From: Armigeres subalbatus
Lineage: Eukaryota > Arthropoda > Insecta > Diptera > Culicidae
DNA: 64,000 nucleotides
Assembly: GCF_024139115.2 (NCBI RefSeq)
Contig: NC_085140.1
Location: 432,759,240-432,823,239 of the forward strand
Reading direction: 5' to 3'
Shown: in pieces, positions 1 to 10,599 of the stretch
Layout: every line of letters starts with the position of its first letter
Position numbering within the stretch: the first letter of the stretch is position 1
Notes under the pieces: generated by a model
Told to the model about the DNA's origin: nothing
What the model saw: the letters and a program-made list of their open reading frames with translations, nothing else
Database searches by the model: none
Position numbers and translations under genes: made by a program

Positions 1-900
1 CAGAACTATTTCCAGCAATTCTCTTAAAATATTCTCCGGGAATTCTTCCAGAACTTCCTGCAGGAATTCCCGAAAATGCCTTCATGAGTTCTTTACAAAA
101 TTCTTTCAGTAATACCTTCGGATTTTTTCAGTTAATGTTGTTTAATTTGTTTGTTTTATTTGATCGAAAATTCAATTAACTCCACCGAAAACTATTTCAT
201 CCTCTAATTAATTTTCAATGGATTTCCAGCAAGAAATTCTGAAGAAATCTAGGAGGGAATCCCGGAGATTTCTCCAGGAATGTCTTCGGTATTTTTTTAA
301 ATAATTCTCCCGAGAGATTCGTCCAGGAATTCTCTCGGAAATTGCCTCAAGAGAGTTTTACAAAAACTCTCCCGGAAACGAATTTCAGAAATTCTCTTAT
401 CTATATTTTAAAATTTCTCTCAGGAATTAGTTAGGAATTTCTTTCACGCATTCCTTCAGAAATTTGTTTAGGAAAATGTTGGGAAAATCGTTAAGGTATT
501 TTTCCGAAAACCCCTTCAGAAATTATTCCAAGAACTCTTTTGGGAGTCCTTGCTAAGTTCTAGGACGAAATTTCCTTAAGACAATATCCGAACAAGTTCC
601 TGAAGGATTTTTTCAAAGCAACTCCTGAAAGAACTTCTGAAAGTCTTGGATATCGCCAAAAATTCCTTTGGATATTCCGTCAAGACTTCGTTCAGAAATT
701 CGGATATACCTTCTGAAAATCCTTTGAAATATGTACAGAGAATGTTTTAGGAGTTCCTTAGGAAATTGTTTCAGAATTCCTAAAAATTCTAAAAACTCCT
801 TCAGAAATTCATTTACGGATTACGTCGGAAATATTTTTGCCCTAAAATTTAGCTTTGGAATTTTGCTCAGAAATTTCTTCGAAAATTAATTTGTTAATTA
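1..900. repeat. Degenerate GAATTC/TTCC minisatellite-like array
   Basis: The segment is built from loosely repeated units around ggaattc, ttcc(a/g)gaa and gaaattcc spaced roughly every 15-25 bases. The same vocabulary recurs at 2210-2470, 4330-4720, 15490-16930, 17380-17600 and 46500-48000. There is no stable open frame and no gene-like codon use. I read it as low-complexity repeat DNA typical of Aedes accessory sequence, probably the interior of one or more decayed elements whose left end lies outside the window. Confidence 0.7.
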
Positions 901-989
901 AAATTAATTTAAATTCTTTTGTAACTTTAGGAAGCTACCTACTGGCACTGACATATCTAGCTCTGTAAACATCGTTGATTCGTCCATTC

Positions 990-1154
990 GTCCTGTACGG
1001 CCATGAATCATGGACGTTAAAATATGCAGATTATCGAATTCTTGAAGTGTTTGAGTTGAAAATACTGCGCTCAATACTTGGAAGCGTGGTGGAGAATGGT
1101 AAATGGCGCAAACGAATGAATGAATCACGAGTTAAACCAAGTATACCCAAGTAA
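990..1154 (+). pseudogene. RTE-type LINE reverse transcriptase, C-terminal fragment
   Basis: A 54-codon stretch reads VLYGHESWTLK, then ILEVFELKILRSILG and a WRKRMN block. These match the order of the thumb and C-terminal region in the larger RTE copy at 6560-7741 (VLYGHETWTM, FERRVLRTIFGG, WRRRMNHEL). The preceding RP is one base out of frame, so the fragment is frameshifted at its left edge as well as truncated at both ends. It is a dead remnant. Confidence 0.7.
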
Positions 1155-1352
1155 CATTTTAAGTTTTATAATGCTTTTGAAGGCCATAATTTACTCTACA
1201 AGAATGTTATAAAACCAGTATAGTGTGACTAGAAATGCAGACATAGGCTGGCTGATAAAATAGGGCAGATCACAATAGTGGGTTGCACAAGTAGTGCGTA
1301 TACAGGAAGAGAGACCAGCAAAAAAAAACCTGCAGAGAACCTGGAAGAGTAC

Positions 1353-1430
1353 GTTGGTAGACCCCGCTGGCTGGGTACAATCGCGAAAGATGCGGGAGCA
1401 GCCGCTGATGCATTTTGGAAGTACTGTTAG
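1353..1430 (+). pseudogene. LINE ORF2 C-terminal tail fragment
   Basis: A 25-codon stretch reads VGRPRWLGTIAKDAGAA and ends with a stop at 1428. The GRPR...W...I..DA pattern is the usual extreme C-terminus of RTE-like LINE proteins. It lies about 200 bp downstream of the other RTE fragment on the same strand, so both could belong to one decayed insertion. The family assignment is inferred from motif only. Confidence 0.5.
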
Positions 1431-1439
1431 AAATTCCTT

Positions 1440-1520
1440 TAAAAATGTCTGCGTGACGCCGCCGCCGCCGGGACAAAAGTGACCACCACGCCGCCGCCGA
1501 CGATGATATGACCGGCGCAC
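1440..1520. repeat. GCC/GCG-rich repeat block
   Basis: Contains gccgccgccg and cgccgccgccg runs in an otherwise AT-rich setting. Comparable GCGGCG-rich blocks occur at 15375-15470 and 17925-17990, where they flank a GAATTC minisatellite array. The block is therefore likely one terminal part of the same repeat family rather than an independent simple repeat. Confidence 0.5.
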
Positions 1521-1689
1521 AGGTCTAATCCCCAGTTCAATATCAAACAAAAGATCGAGCTCAACATCGTTGCTGTACGGTTCTTCTCGTTGCTTGAATC
1601 ACCAAACTATACTCGCCGCTAGATTCCCGCTTCTGCAAATATCGTACTATGATAGATCTTCTATGATACGGGCACAGATTTGCGCAGAC

Positions 1690-1880
1690 GGCCTGCTCGA
1701 CAACCAATTTTTTGGGGAATCGACAATTTCAACTTCGGAAAAGCATACATTGCCGAAGAGAAATACTATGAAGACCACTTCAAAGTCCAACAAACCTTCA
1801 AACGAGATTCGGATGGAAGATATTGTAACGCTCATGAAAAAAACTCCTCCTCGCTTATTTTTAGTTGCAACGAAAAATAA
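1690..1880 (+). pseudogene. BEL/Pao retrotransposon pol fragment (protease-RT linker)
   Basis: In frame with 1680, residues FWGIDNFN followed by EEKYYEDHF and a DSDGRY motif are visible. BEL/Pao polyproteins carry a conserved FW-x-hydrophobic...EE..C..HF......GRY signature between protease and reverse transcriptase, and this is what the stretch resembles. A second overlapping frame is also open, which is coincidental. No protease or RT core is recognisable nearby, so this is a short orphan remnant. Confidence 0.55.
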
Positions 1881-2209
1881 GCGTCAGATAATCGCCCTTA
1901 GAAAAATACACCTCCAGAAAAAAAGGTTCTTTGATAATTTTGAAAATTTTGAATGCCTCGTGATGGATTCTGGCGATGAATTTTGTTGCAAGACATAATA
2001 CATCGTTCGTATACCGTTGCGAGAGAATATTATACTGTTAATAATTCGGAAAATTCACCAGAAATTTTACCAATAATTTTTCCAAACATTTTTTTTAGGA
2101 ATGTGAATCGTTTCGAGAACTATTTGAAAAATATTCATGGATTCGAAGCAGAATTTCCGCCGCAACCTTTCAGCAATGGCCTCACAAGTTTCATCCGGAA
2201 ATCTTTCTG

Positions 2210-2473
2210 AACAAAGAATATCCAGTAGCAATTCCTGAAGGAAACTTTGGGAAAAAAAACTGAAGAATTTTTTGGGGAAGATCCGAAAATGTAGGAATGG
2301 GCGTGAGATTTTTTGAAGAATTCTCGGAGCAATTCCTGGAAGAATTCTTGGGATATTGGTGAGAGGGCGCTAATTCCAGGTTCATTTTGGAAGGAATTCT
2401 AATCTTTCTTAATAACTGGAAAGTTCTCTACTTAATTTATGAAAAGTGCTTGGAGAAGTTCCAAGGGAATTTC
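2210..2473. repeat. Degenerate GAATTC minisatellite patch
   Basis: The same ggaattc/attcctgaag vocabulary as at 1-900. The 330 bp before it (1881-2209) is AT-rich and holds nothing I recognise. Confidence 0.5.
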
Positions 2474-2477
2474 TTAA

Positions 2478-2923
2478 GGTCACTCCTGACGGAATCCAAG
2501 ATTAAAATTGCTCGCGTTTTCGGGGGCACACCACTCGATTCAGAGGCGGCGCACAACTGTCATTTTTGTTAAATTAGCTTTGCTGCGTCGCAGCATGCGT
2601 GAAATAATAAAAATGACAGTTGTGCGTTGCTTCCGTATCGAGTGGTGTGCCCCCGAAAACGCGAGCACTTTAAGGTCACTCCTGACGGAATCCAATTTTC
2701 AAAGTACTCGCGTTTTCAAGGGCACACCATTCGATACGGAAGCAACGCACAACTGTCATTTTTATTTTGTCAGCTTTGCTGCGTCGCAGCATGCGTGAAA
2801 AAATAAAAATGACAGTTGTGCATTGCTTCCGTATCGAATGGTGTGCCCTTGAAAACGCGAGTACTTTAAAAATTGGATTCCGTCAGGAGTGACCTTAAAT
2901 CTTGGATTCCGCCAGGAGTGACC
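2478..2923. mobile_element. Outer TTAA-flanked MITE (piggyBac-type target), self-nested
   Basis: Both ends carry the same terminal inverted repeat, GGTCACTCCTGACGGAATCC at left and its complement (one mismatch) at right, and both are flanked by TTAA (2474-2477 and 2924-2927). TTAA duplication is the hallmark of piggyBac-type transposition. The interior is a large hairpin (about 2512-2665) whose arms include the sequence ctcgcgttttcgggggcaca. It is interrupted by a second copy of the same family at 2674-2894. No coding capacity is present. Confidence 0.8.
2674..2894. mobile_element. Inner TTAA-flanked MITE nested in its own family
   Basis: A 221-bp foldback element with the same terminal repeats as its host and its own TTAA flanks at 2670-2673 and 2895-2898. 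The arms carry gtactcgcgttttcaagggc and complement one another almost to the centre, where tttgctgcgtcgcagcatgc lies. It is more similar arm to arm than the outer copy is, consistent with a later insertion. Confidence 0.8.
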
Positions 2924-2929
2924 TTAAAG

Positions 2930-4306
2930 CAACGGTTCTCAAACTTTTTCTCAAGAGGTAGCTCCTATTTTCCGCGCCTCATGAAGGCAGGCTTCTGAGC
3001 CTCTTGAAGGCAGGCTTCCGAGTCTCCCGAAAGGAAGCTTCCGAGCCCTTAAAAACTAGGCATGAGCATTTTGAAAGGACGTTTCTGAGTCTCTTGAAAG
3101 CAGGCTTCCAAGCCTCTTTGAAGAAGAATTTCGATTCTCTCGTAAGAAAGCTTTCGAGCCTTTTGAAAGAAGGCTTCCAAGCCTCTTGAAAGGAGGCCTC
3201 CGAGCCTCTTGGAAGCACGCTTCCGAGCCTCTTGAAAGGAGGCTTCCGAGCCTCTTGGAAGCACGCTTCCGAGCCTCTTGAAAGGAGGCTTCCGAGCATC
3301 TTGAAAGGAGGCTTCCGAGCCTCTTGACAGGAGGAGGCTGTCGAGCCTCTATGCAGGAGGCTGTAGAGCATCAATACAGGATGCTGTCGACCCTCTTGAA
3401 AGGAGGCTTGCGAGTCTCTTGAAAAAAGGCTTCCAAGAAACTTGCAAAAAGGATTCCAAGAATCATGCGAGAAGGTTTCTGTTCCTCTCGAAAAGAATCT
3501 TATCCTTCACAAGTCTCTTGCAGCGAAGCTACTGAGCTTTTCGGGCCAAAGCCTTCATGACTCTCATATGGAGGCTTCCGAACCCTTAGATTGGAAATTG
3601 GCCTTTTGAAATTTCGTCCCACAGTTCTCCACTCACTGTGCTAGTTGTAGTGTGCAGGATTCAATGAGCTTTGATATATTGCTCAACATGCAAATTATAT
3701 ACAATACAAAGTTTTGATAATTGTATGATTTTTTATTTCAAAACTTTGTACTCAAATCTCAAATAGACACATATCTCGAACACTCATTACAAACAGAGAT
3801 TTATTTAAAGTTTTTCGTTTTTTTTTTTGCATAAATAAACGAATTTTCTCGACAGGCATACAAATCAAGGACATTATTATTATCCAACATCGGAATAACG
3901 TTGAAATTTTGCATTTTAGTGCTTTTGAGGTGGTGTTCGGAATTTTAATCAAAGTGTTCAGAATTTGAGGCAATTTTTACTATGAGTGTTCGACACTTGA
4001 GACAAATTTCTGCAGAATAAAATCATTCAGAATTGATAAAATATGAATATCAAGCGCTTATATGAAAGTTTTCTTTTGCTAGCTGATGGAAACTATTGAT
4101 CTATTAAAATATTTTAATTCATGTACCATCAAAGACTTCGGAAGTTCAAAATGTGATTCAGTGTTCGGAATATGAATCAAAACGGTATAATATGCACAAT
4201 GCGCATATTGATTAATGCATATTAATAAGTTTTTACTGGAATTGTAATACATCCGCCATTACGCATTTTCGTCAGAGGTACATGTACCCCAGGTTGAGAA
4301 CCGCTG
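2930..4306. mobile_element. hAT-type non-autonomous element with minisatellite cargo
   Basis: The left end reads caacggttctcaaac and the right end reads gttgagaaccgctg, an imperfect inverted repeat of the CAG-C/G-GGTTCTCAA type common in hAT elements. The flanking 8-bp target duplications are ccttaaag (2922-2929) and tcttaaag (4307-4314), one mismatch apart. The interior contains a 23-bp minisatellite at 2975-3420, then 900 bp of AT-rich sequence with no recognisable transposase. It inserted right at the edge of the TTAA MITE to its left. Confidence 0.75.
2975..3420. repeat. 23-bp tandem minisatellite
   Basis: Units of the type cgagcctcttgaaaggaggc plus ttc recur at 3181, 3204, 3227, 3250 and onward with a 23-bp step. 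Outer units diverge, with gcaggc and gaagct variants. Because 23 is not a multiple of three, a minus-strand open frame across it repeats every 69 bp (23 residues). The open frame is a by-product of the repeat and not a gene. Confidence 0.8.
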
Positions 4307-4329
4307 TCTTAAAGAATTATTGGTAGAAT

Positions 4330-4720
4330 TTCTGAGTGAGTAACCGTGAAAATTTCTGATGGAATTCCCGGAAGAATTCTTGGAAAAATTCAGGAGAAAT
4401 ATTCGAGGGAGTTTCTTCAAGAGTTCACTAAGAAATTTGTGGAAGAACTCACGCAGGATTTTCGGTGGAATTTCCTGATGGTTTCCTGGAGGAACTTCGG
4501 AAGAATTCTTGGAGAATCTTCGAAAGGAGCTCCTCGACGAACTTCCGGAGGAATTCCTCCAGGAAGTTCCGATTAAATAATTGTAGGAACTTTAGGAGAA
4601 ATTCCTGAAGGAATATTCGTAGACTTTTCTGGAAAAAAATCCGATGGAATTCCTGCAGGGATTTTCGGAGGAACTTCAGGAGAAATTCATAGGGGAGCTT
4701 CCGGAATAATTCCTAAAGTA
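4330..4720. repeat. GAATTC/GGAACTTC minisatellite array
   Basis: Dense ggaattcc, ggaacttc and gaagaattcttgg units. Open frames across it encode only repeated short motifs and are not genes. Confidence 0.7.
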
Positions 4721-5433
4721 ACATTGTGAAAAAACGATAGCATTTGGTCAATGTTAGGAGAAGTTATTTAAATTTTGAGTGCCCATCAGAAAGATCTATA
4801 AGAGGGTTCAAATATACAAACCGACCTACAAAATTAAAAACAGGGGATACTAAAACTAAAGGTACCTACGCTAGAATTGACCTACTTTGGATCTCAATAA
4901 AACAGCGAGAACAGGGGTGGCATTGCACATCTCTACTCGAAACGAGCAAACCATGCAAATTGTCGTACGAAAGAGCTGTCGAAAGAAGATACGCAATGAG
5001 ACCCCAGCACTCTACCGTTATTAACATTTCGCTTCCGGTACGCGGTTACTGCTGATGCTTAGACATTTTTTCGGCTACTCTTGAATACATCCAGATCACC
5101 AGAAGTAGGTATCAACAGATTCCGTTCCAAGCGGATTTATTAGAGCTATTTCGCATTTACCAGCTGAAACCCCGTTACTTATGTAACATAGCTAGCCCGC
5201 ACTGTCATGCATCACGCGGCACGCGCTCTAAATCATTGGGCAACTGACAAAGGAGAACGCTTTCTGTTAGCGGTATCCGTGGTACGATGTACTCATCGGC
5301 TATGACGACAAAAACAAGCTTGTCGACAGTTAATGGAAATGCTGGAAATAGCAGGTTCTGTGCTCAGAAAACGGAAAAATTCCTTTTCATTACTTTGTTT
5401 TTGATGGGATGGAAATAGGAGCTATGGGATGAA
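4721..5433. other. No recognised gene; repetitive-looking spacer
   Basis: A 103-codon frame is open at 4744-5055 but I recognise no domain and see no promoter or splice structure. A short stretch near 4885 (ctttggatct plus ataaaac) resembles one near 29008, suggesting both belong to one dispersed repeat. Confidence 0.4.
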
Positions 5434-6612
5434 GTGCCAAACCGTTCCCCTATGTCGCAAATTCATAGCCCACACTCCGGAAGCACTGATGATGATAAGG
5501 ACGCATTCTACGCGCAGCTGGAACGTGAGTACGACAGCTGCCCAAGCCACGACGTCAAAATCATCATAGGAGATTTGAACGCTCAGGTTGGCCAAGAGGA
5601 GGAGTTTAGACCGACTATTGGAAAGTTCAGCGCTCACCGGCTGACGAACGAAAACGGCCTACGACTAATTGATTTCGCCGCCTCCAAGAATATGGCCATT
5701 CGCAGCACCTACTTCCAACACAGCCTCCCGTATCGGTACACCTGGAGATCACCACTGCAGACAGAATCACAAATCGACCACGTTCTGATTGATGGACGGC
5801 ACTTCTCCGACATTATCGACGTCAGGACATATCGTGGCGCTAACATCGACTCTGACCACTATCTGGTGATGGTTAAACTGCGCCCAAAACTATCCGTCAT
5901 CAACAATGTTCGGTACCGACGACCGCCGCGGTACGACCTAGAGCGACTGAAGCAACCTGATGTCGCCACTGCATACGCGCAGCATCTCGAGGCAGCGTTG
6001 CCGGAAGAGGGTGAGCTCGATGGGGCCCCTCTTGAGGACTGCTGGAGTACAGTTAAAGCAGCCATTAACGACGCAGCGGAGAACAACGTCGGGTATATGG
6101 GTCGAAGTCGACGGAACGATTGGTTCGACGAAGAGTGCAGACAGATTCTGGAGGAGAAGGACGCAGCGCGGGCGGTCGCGCTGCAGCAAGGTACCCGGCA
6201 GAACGTGGAACGTTATAGACGGAAGCGGAGACAGCAGACCCGCCTTTTTCAGGAGAAGAAACGCCGCCTGGAAGAAGCGGAGTGCGAGGAGATGGAACAG
6301 CTGTGCCGTTCTCAAGAAACACGCAAGTTCTACCAGAAGCTCAACGCATCCCGCAAAGGCTTCGTGCCGCGAGCCGAAATGTGCCGGGATAAGGATGGGA
6401 GCATCTTGGCAGCGGCAGCGAAAGGCGACAAACTGGAGTGTGAGAACTTTCGAGCGATCACCATCCTTAATGCCGCCTACAAAGTGATATCCCAGATCAT
6501 CTTCCGTCGTCTGTCACCATTAGTGAACGAGTTCGTGGGAAGTTATCAAGCCGGCTTCGTTGACGGCTGCTCGACAACGGACCAGATCTTTACTGTACGG
6601 CAAATCCTTTAA
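5434..6612 (+). pseudogene. RTE-clade LINE: endonuclease and start of RT, 5'-truncated
   Basis: This is the first part of a non-LTR retrotransposon ORF2 (392 codons). The apurinic-like endonuclease supplies target nicking; here the motifs IIGDLNAQVG (about residues 45-54), a TENGLRLIDFA block, YTWRSP and QIDHVLID, and a NIDSDHYLVM block near residues 135-144 are visible. A basic linker with RNDWFDEEC follows, then FRAITILNAAYKVISQI and YQAGFVDGCSTTDQI, the beginning of the reverse transcriptase. The N-terminal endonuclease motifs are absent, so the copy is 5'-truncated. The segment normally joining the linker to the KGDK motif also looks deleted near 6410. The frame ends at 6610-6612 through a one-base indel in a ctttaaaaaa run; coding continues in the next frame. 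It resembles Aedes JAM1/RTE-like elements. Confidence 0.9.
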
Positions 6613-7741
6613 AAAATGTCGTGAATACCAGGTCCCAACGCACCATCTGTTTGTTGATTTCAAGGCGGCATACGACAGTATAGACCGCGTAGAGCTATGG
6701 AAAATTATGGACGAGAACAGCTTCCCTGGGAAGCTTACCAGACTGATCAAAGCAACGGTGGATGGTGTGCAAAACTGTGTGAAGATTTCGGGCGAACACT
6801 CCAGTTCGTTCGAATCGCGCCGGGGACTAAGACAAGGTGATGGACTTTCGTGCCTGTTGTTCAACATTGCGCTAGAAGGTGTTATGCGGAGAGCCGGGTG
6901 TAACAGCCGGGGTACGATTTTCAACAGATCCAGTCAATTTATTTGTTTCGCGGATGACATGGACATTGTCGGCCGAACATTTGCAAAGGTGGCAGAACTG
7001 TACACCCGCCTGAAACGTGAAGCAACAAAAGTTGGACTAGTGGTGAATGCGTCAAAGACAAAGTACATGCTTGTGGGCGGAACCGAGCGCGACAGGGCCC
7101 GCCTGGGAAGCAGTGTTACGATAGACGGGGATACCTTCGAGGTGGTCGAGGAATTCGTCTACCTCGGATCCTTGCTAACGGCTGACAACAACGTTAGTTG
7201 TGAAATACGAAGGCGCATCATCTGTGGAAGTCGGGCCTACTACGGGCTCCAGAAGAAACTGCGGTCGAAAAAGATTCGCCACCGCACCAAATGTGTCATG
7301 TACAAGACGCTTGTGAGACCGGTTGTCCTCTACGGACATGAAACATGGACAATGCTCGAGGAGGACTTGCAAGCACTCGGAGTATTCGAGAGACGGGTGC
7401 TTAGGACCATCTTTGGCGGTGTGCAAGAAGACGGTGTGTGGCGGCGAAGAATGAACCATGAGCTCGCCCAACTCTACGGCGAACCCAGTATCCAGAAGGT
7501 AGCTAAAGCCGGAAGGATACGATGGGCAGGACATGTTGCAAGAATGCCGGACAGCAACCCTGCAAAGATGGTGTTCGCTTCCGATCCGGCAGGTACGAGA
7601 CGGCGTGGAGCGCAGCGAGCGAGATGGGCAGACCAGGTGCAGAACGACATGGCGAGCGTGGGGCGTATCCGAGGATGGAGAGATGTGGCCTCGAACCGTG
7701 CATTGTGGCGTCAAATTGTTGATTCAGTGTTATCTGTTTAG
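6560..7741 (+). pseudogene. RTE-clade LINE: RT catalytic core and C-terminus
   Basis: Continuation of the upstream LINE protein after the frameshift near 6608 (393 codons, of which the first 15 or so overlap the previous frame and are not real). RT motifs are FVDFKAAYDSIDR (block A), RRGLRQGDGLSCLLFNI (block B), FADDMDIV with the catalytic FADD at residues 130-133, and YLGSLLT. The C-terminal part has VLYGHETWTM, VLRTIFGG, RIRWAGHVARM and the GAQRARWADQV motif, as in RTE/BovB-like proteins. The stop at 7739 is followed within 30 bp by an aaataaatgaatgaaatg tail, the short A-rich simple repeat expected of RTE 3' ends. The polymerase half is intact as a reading frame but cannot be expressed as a full ORF. 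Confidence 0.9.
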
Positions 7742-8179
7742 ATGTTAACTAAATAAATGAATGAAATGTCGCAAATTGTAGGAAATCAAAAAAGAAATCG
7801 AAGTAGATCGTTCGTCTACAGTTAGGGGCTCTGGGACTTCTCTCTCTCTCCCCCAATCGGATATACTCCAGTTCAAGATTCCAGCTCTGTCGGAACTGGA
7901 GTTCGCTACTAAACGCCTCATCGAACTTCGTGCAATGCGAGGCGAGTTTCGTCATCAATTTCGGATTAGGAGGACTTAAGAAACTTTTGCTTAGGGAGTG
8001 GAATCAAGTTTCGCTTCATCCGGCACGTTCGGCGTACCTTGGCGGTACTTCCATTTAATGATTCTCCTGGTGATTGCTCCACTTTAATTTGGCCACTTCT
8101 TAATTGTCGAACCCCGAGCATTGCCATCCGGAACCCGACCTTATCGGCAATAATCAGAATCGAATGTATGGCCTACAGC
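7742..8179. other. LINE 3' tail and unassigned spacer
   Basis: The first 30 bp are the RTE tail. The remainder contains a short CT tract near 7840 and two close copies of an ggaactggag/ctccagttc-like word (7869 and 7893), but no gene that I can identify. Confidence 0.5.
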
Positions 8180-9901
8180 CAGCGCCGTAGCGTGTGGTTG
8201 GCCGGATCGACCTCCGCCAAGGGCGCCAGCCTCTAGGGGGCGCCGAAATCAAGAATAACGCTAAATAAAGATTTGAGTAAACTGAAGCAAGCAAAGGTAT
8301 TATTTATTTCTATACCAACATGTCATTTAGCTGGCCCAAATCGAATAAGAGAAATTCTAAAAGTATCTTAGTCATGAAAATCATTAGGTTTGATACCCAC
8401 ATTGTGAGATCGGTTAGATCCATTATAGGCACTATCGCGTTACAAGTGACTTCTGGAATAGTAGTGAAGACAATTAACTCTCAAATCATCGGTTTGAAAT
8501 GATTCAGCTTTTCCCAGTGGATTCTTTTAGGGAATACATCCATCCATCCATCCAAAAGGTGTTATTGACTGCTATGTTTGAAGTGCCATTTCCGATACCC
8601 AGAAATCAGTAGAACTGTGATTAAAGAACACAGTTCTGCTGTCCAAAATATGCTGAGTACAGAATTGTTGAATGGTGTGGATTTTGCAATGATATTTTGC
8701 TCCCGTGCAACCCATCCAGTAAAAGATATTCAGGACAGCGACAACAACGACAATCCTTCGCAATCTTTCTCTGTAGTTTATAATCTCTTTTGTAGCTATC
8801 TGACGACAGTAGCAACTACATAGTGGGATTTTGGCAACAAAATATTTACTATCAGCCCAGTTTTATTTTCTTCTTTGTCCTTCTTGCTTCCTATGGGAAT
8901 TGGGACCCATTTTAAAGTTGAAATATTTTAACTCAATTATGTGCAGGAGTGTCTGCAAACCACCGACAGACCCATACCAGAGTAACATTTTTTTTTGACC
9001 ACAATAGTTCTGATGGCTATTTCGGCCATCAACCAACCCACTACAGCATGTAGTGATTCTAACCATCGACAGACTAATTTATTAAACCAAATAAATCGGA
9101 TAGCGATTCTGAACATCGATTATACCACTTCAGAGCTAATTTTCATTGACCCTTCTAGGTCCAGATGTGTTCCCAAATCATCGATAGACCCACTCCAGAG
9201 TTGTATTTTACTTGATCCAAATAGGTAAGCTTACGTTTCCTCCCTTCAGCCAATCTACTATAAAATAGAGGATTTCACGATTCCACTAAGTTCGATGACG
9301 ATTCTTAACATTAGATTTAGATTTAGATTAGATTTAGAGTTAGATTTTATTGTCCAAATTGATCCAGCAGTATGGTACAAATCGGTCGACAGATCCACAT
9401 TAGATTTTCTTGATTCGAATACGTCCGATAGCGATTCCGACTTTCAACCGACCCACTTCAGAGTTAGATTTCCAGCATTTTTTTTTTAATATTTAGCAAT
9501 CTGCTTCAATCATATTCGAGCATAAGTTTCAGGGGCTAAAAGGACCCGTAGAGGAAATGGTATTTCAGTGCATCACGTAAAAATGGTGATTGTGAACATC
9601 TGAAAATTTTATTTGATGTATATGTTTCTTATGCCCCGCCTTTCCGTGTTATACTTTGTAAATTTCTGTAAAGAACTTTGAGCAATTTTTATGAACTTCC
9701 ATTTAGGGGAATTTACTTTAATCCACGTAGACTTTCAGGTATAAATGTTTTTCAAGTATCTGAACTTTTAATCTTACTTCTTTTGGGTAGGTAAGATTCG
9801 AAATGCTCTTTTAAAATTAATTATTGCACATTCTTTTTGCTAAAGAAGGGGCGCCCAATGAACTTTCGCCAAGGGCGCTTGGAGTCCACGCTACGCCTCT
9901 G
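8180..9901. mobile_element. hAT-type non-autonomous element, 1.72 kb
   Basis: Ends are cagcgccgtagcgtg and, at the right, cacgctacgcctctg, inverted with a few mismatches; the similarity extends inward through a gccaagggcgcc block at both ends. A perfect 8-bp direct repeat, cctacagc, flanks it at 8172-8179 and 9902-9909, as expected for hAT transposition. The inside holds AT-rich sequence, a (tagatt)n patch near 9306-9340 and no transposase. Confidence 0.8.
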
Positions 9902-9973
9902 CCTACAGCGCATGAAAAAAATCGATCAAAGACCTCTGGCGTTGCTGGCAACAGGTCTATGTGGGTCGGCGAC

Positions 9974-10096
9974 GTTAAGCATAAGTACGTTAGGCATAAG
10001 GGCGTTAGGCATAATGGATCTTTGGCACAATTCTGCCTTCTTTATGTCATGTGCTGTTCTTTGGGTAATGTTATGCCTAACGTACTTATGCCTAAC
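9974..10096. repeat. Foldback hairpin, cataagtacgttagg family
   Basis: gttaagcataagtacgttag at left is complementary to ctaacgtacttatgcctaac at right; the left arm has an extra internal copy of the gcgttaggcataa word. The loop is about 60 bp. It starts about 65 bp beyond the right target duplication of the neighbouring hAT element, so it is a separate MITE-like unit. Confidence 0.7.
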
Positions 10097-10099
10097 GGG

Positions 10100-10599
10100 G
10101 TATACCTGGTCTATGTCAGTAACCTTTAGCAGCGAGTGAAGTGGAAGTAGCCACAATGGGATATCCGTGCTGATCAGCTAGAGCTGGTCAATGAAGTGAA
10201 AGCACCCCTGCTCCAATTGCCATTGGGGTGTATTTTCGACACCGTAGCAGAGACGGGTGGAAGAGTTTGTGTTGTCGTTGTCAATACTGTCTCCAGACAA
10301 TGCAAGCTAATGACCACTGATCACAAAATTTAAAAAAAAAACTCTAAGGGGTCCCAAATAAAGGTTTCACCAAAAGTGCTGTTAATCCAAGCTTCGACTT
10401 TGGTTCCAATTTATATAAAAACATTTGATTCAAAATAATATCTTCTACAACGAGTTACGGGTGATTACATTGGCGGATTTCTCCCTGAATTAGAAAATGG
10501 AAGGCCTTAGAATAATTCTACCAAAATATGAAGCAATTCTTGCTTTGCATATTTTGGTACCGGGAAATTTGATGGCTTTCTCTTTTTTTTTTTAATTTG
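10100..10599. other. No recognised gene
   Basis: Mixed-composition spacer with poly-A near 10331 and a poly-T run near 10583. A short inverted word, aaaatatg/catatttt, lies near 10528-10556. Nothing else stands out. Confidence 0.5.

Noticed and set aside
2979..3374. 131-codon open frame on the minus strand
   Set aside because: Entirely within the 23-bp minisatellite and repeating every 23 residues.
4744..5055. 103-codon frame downstream of a minisatellite
   Set aside because: No recognisable domain, no promoter or splice signals, and part of the sequence seems to be a dispersed repeat.
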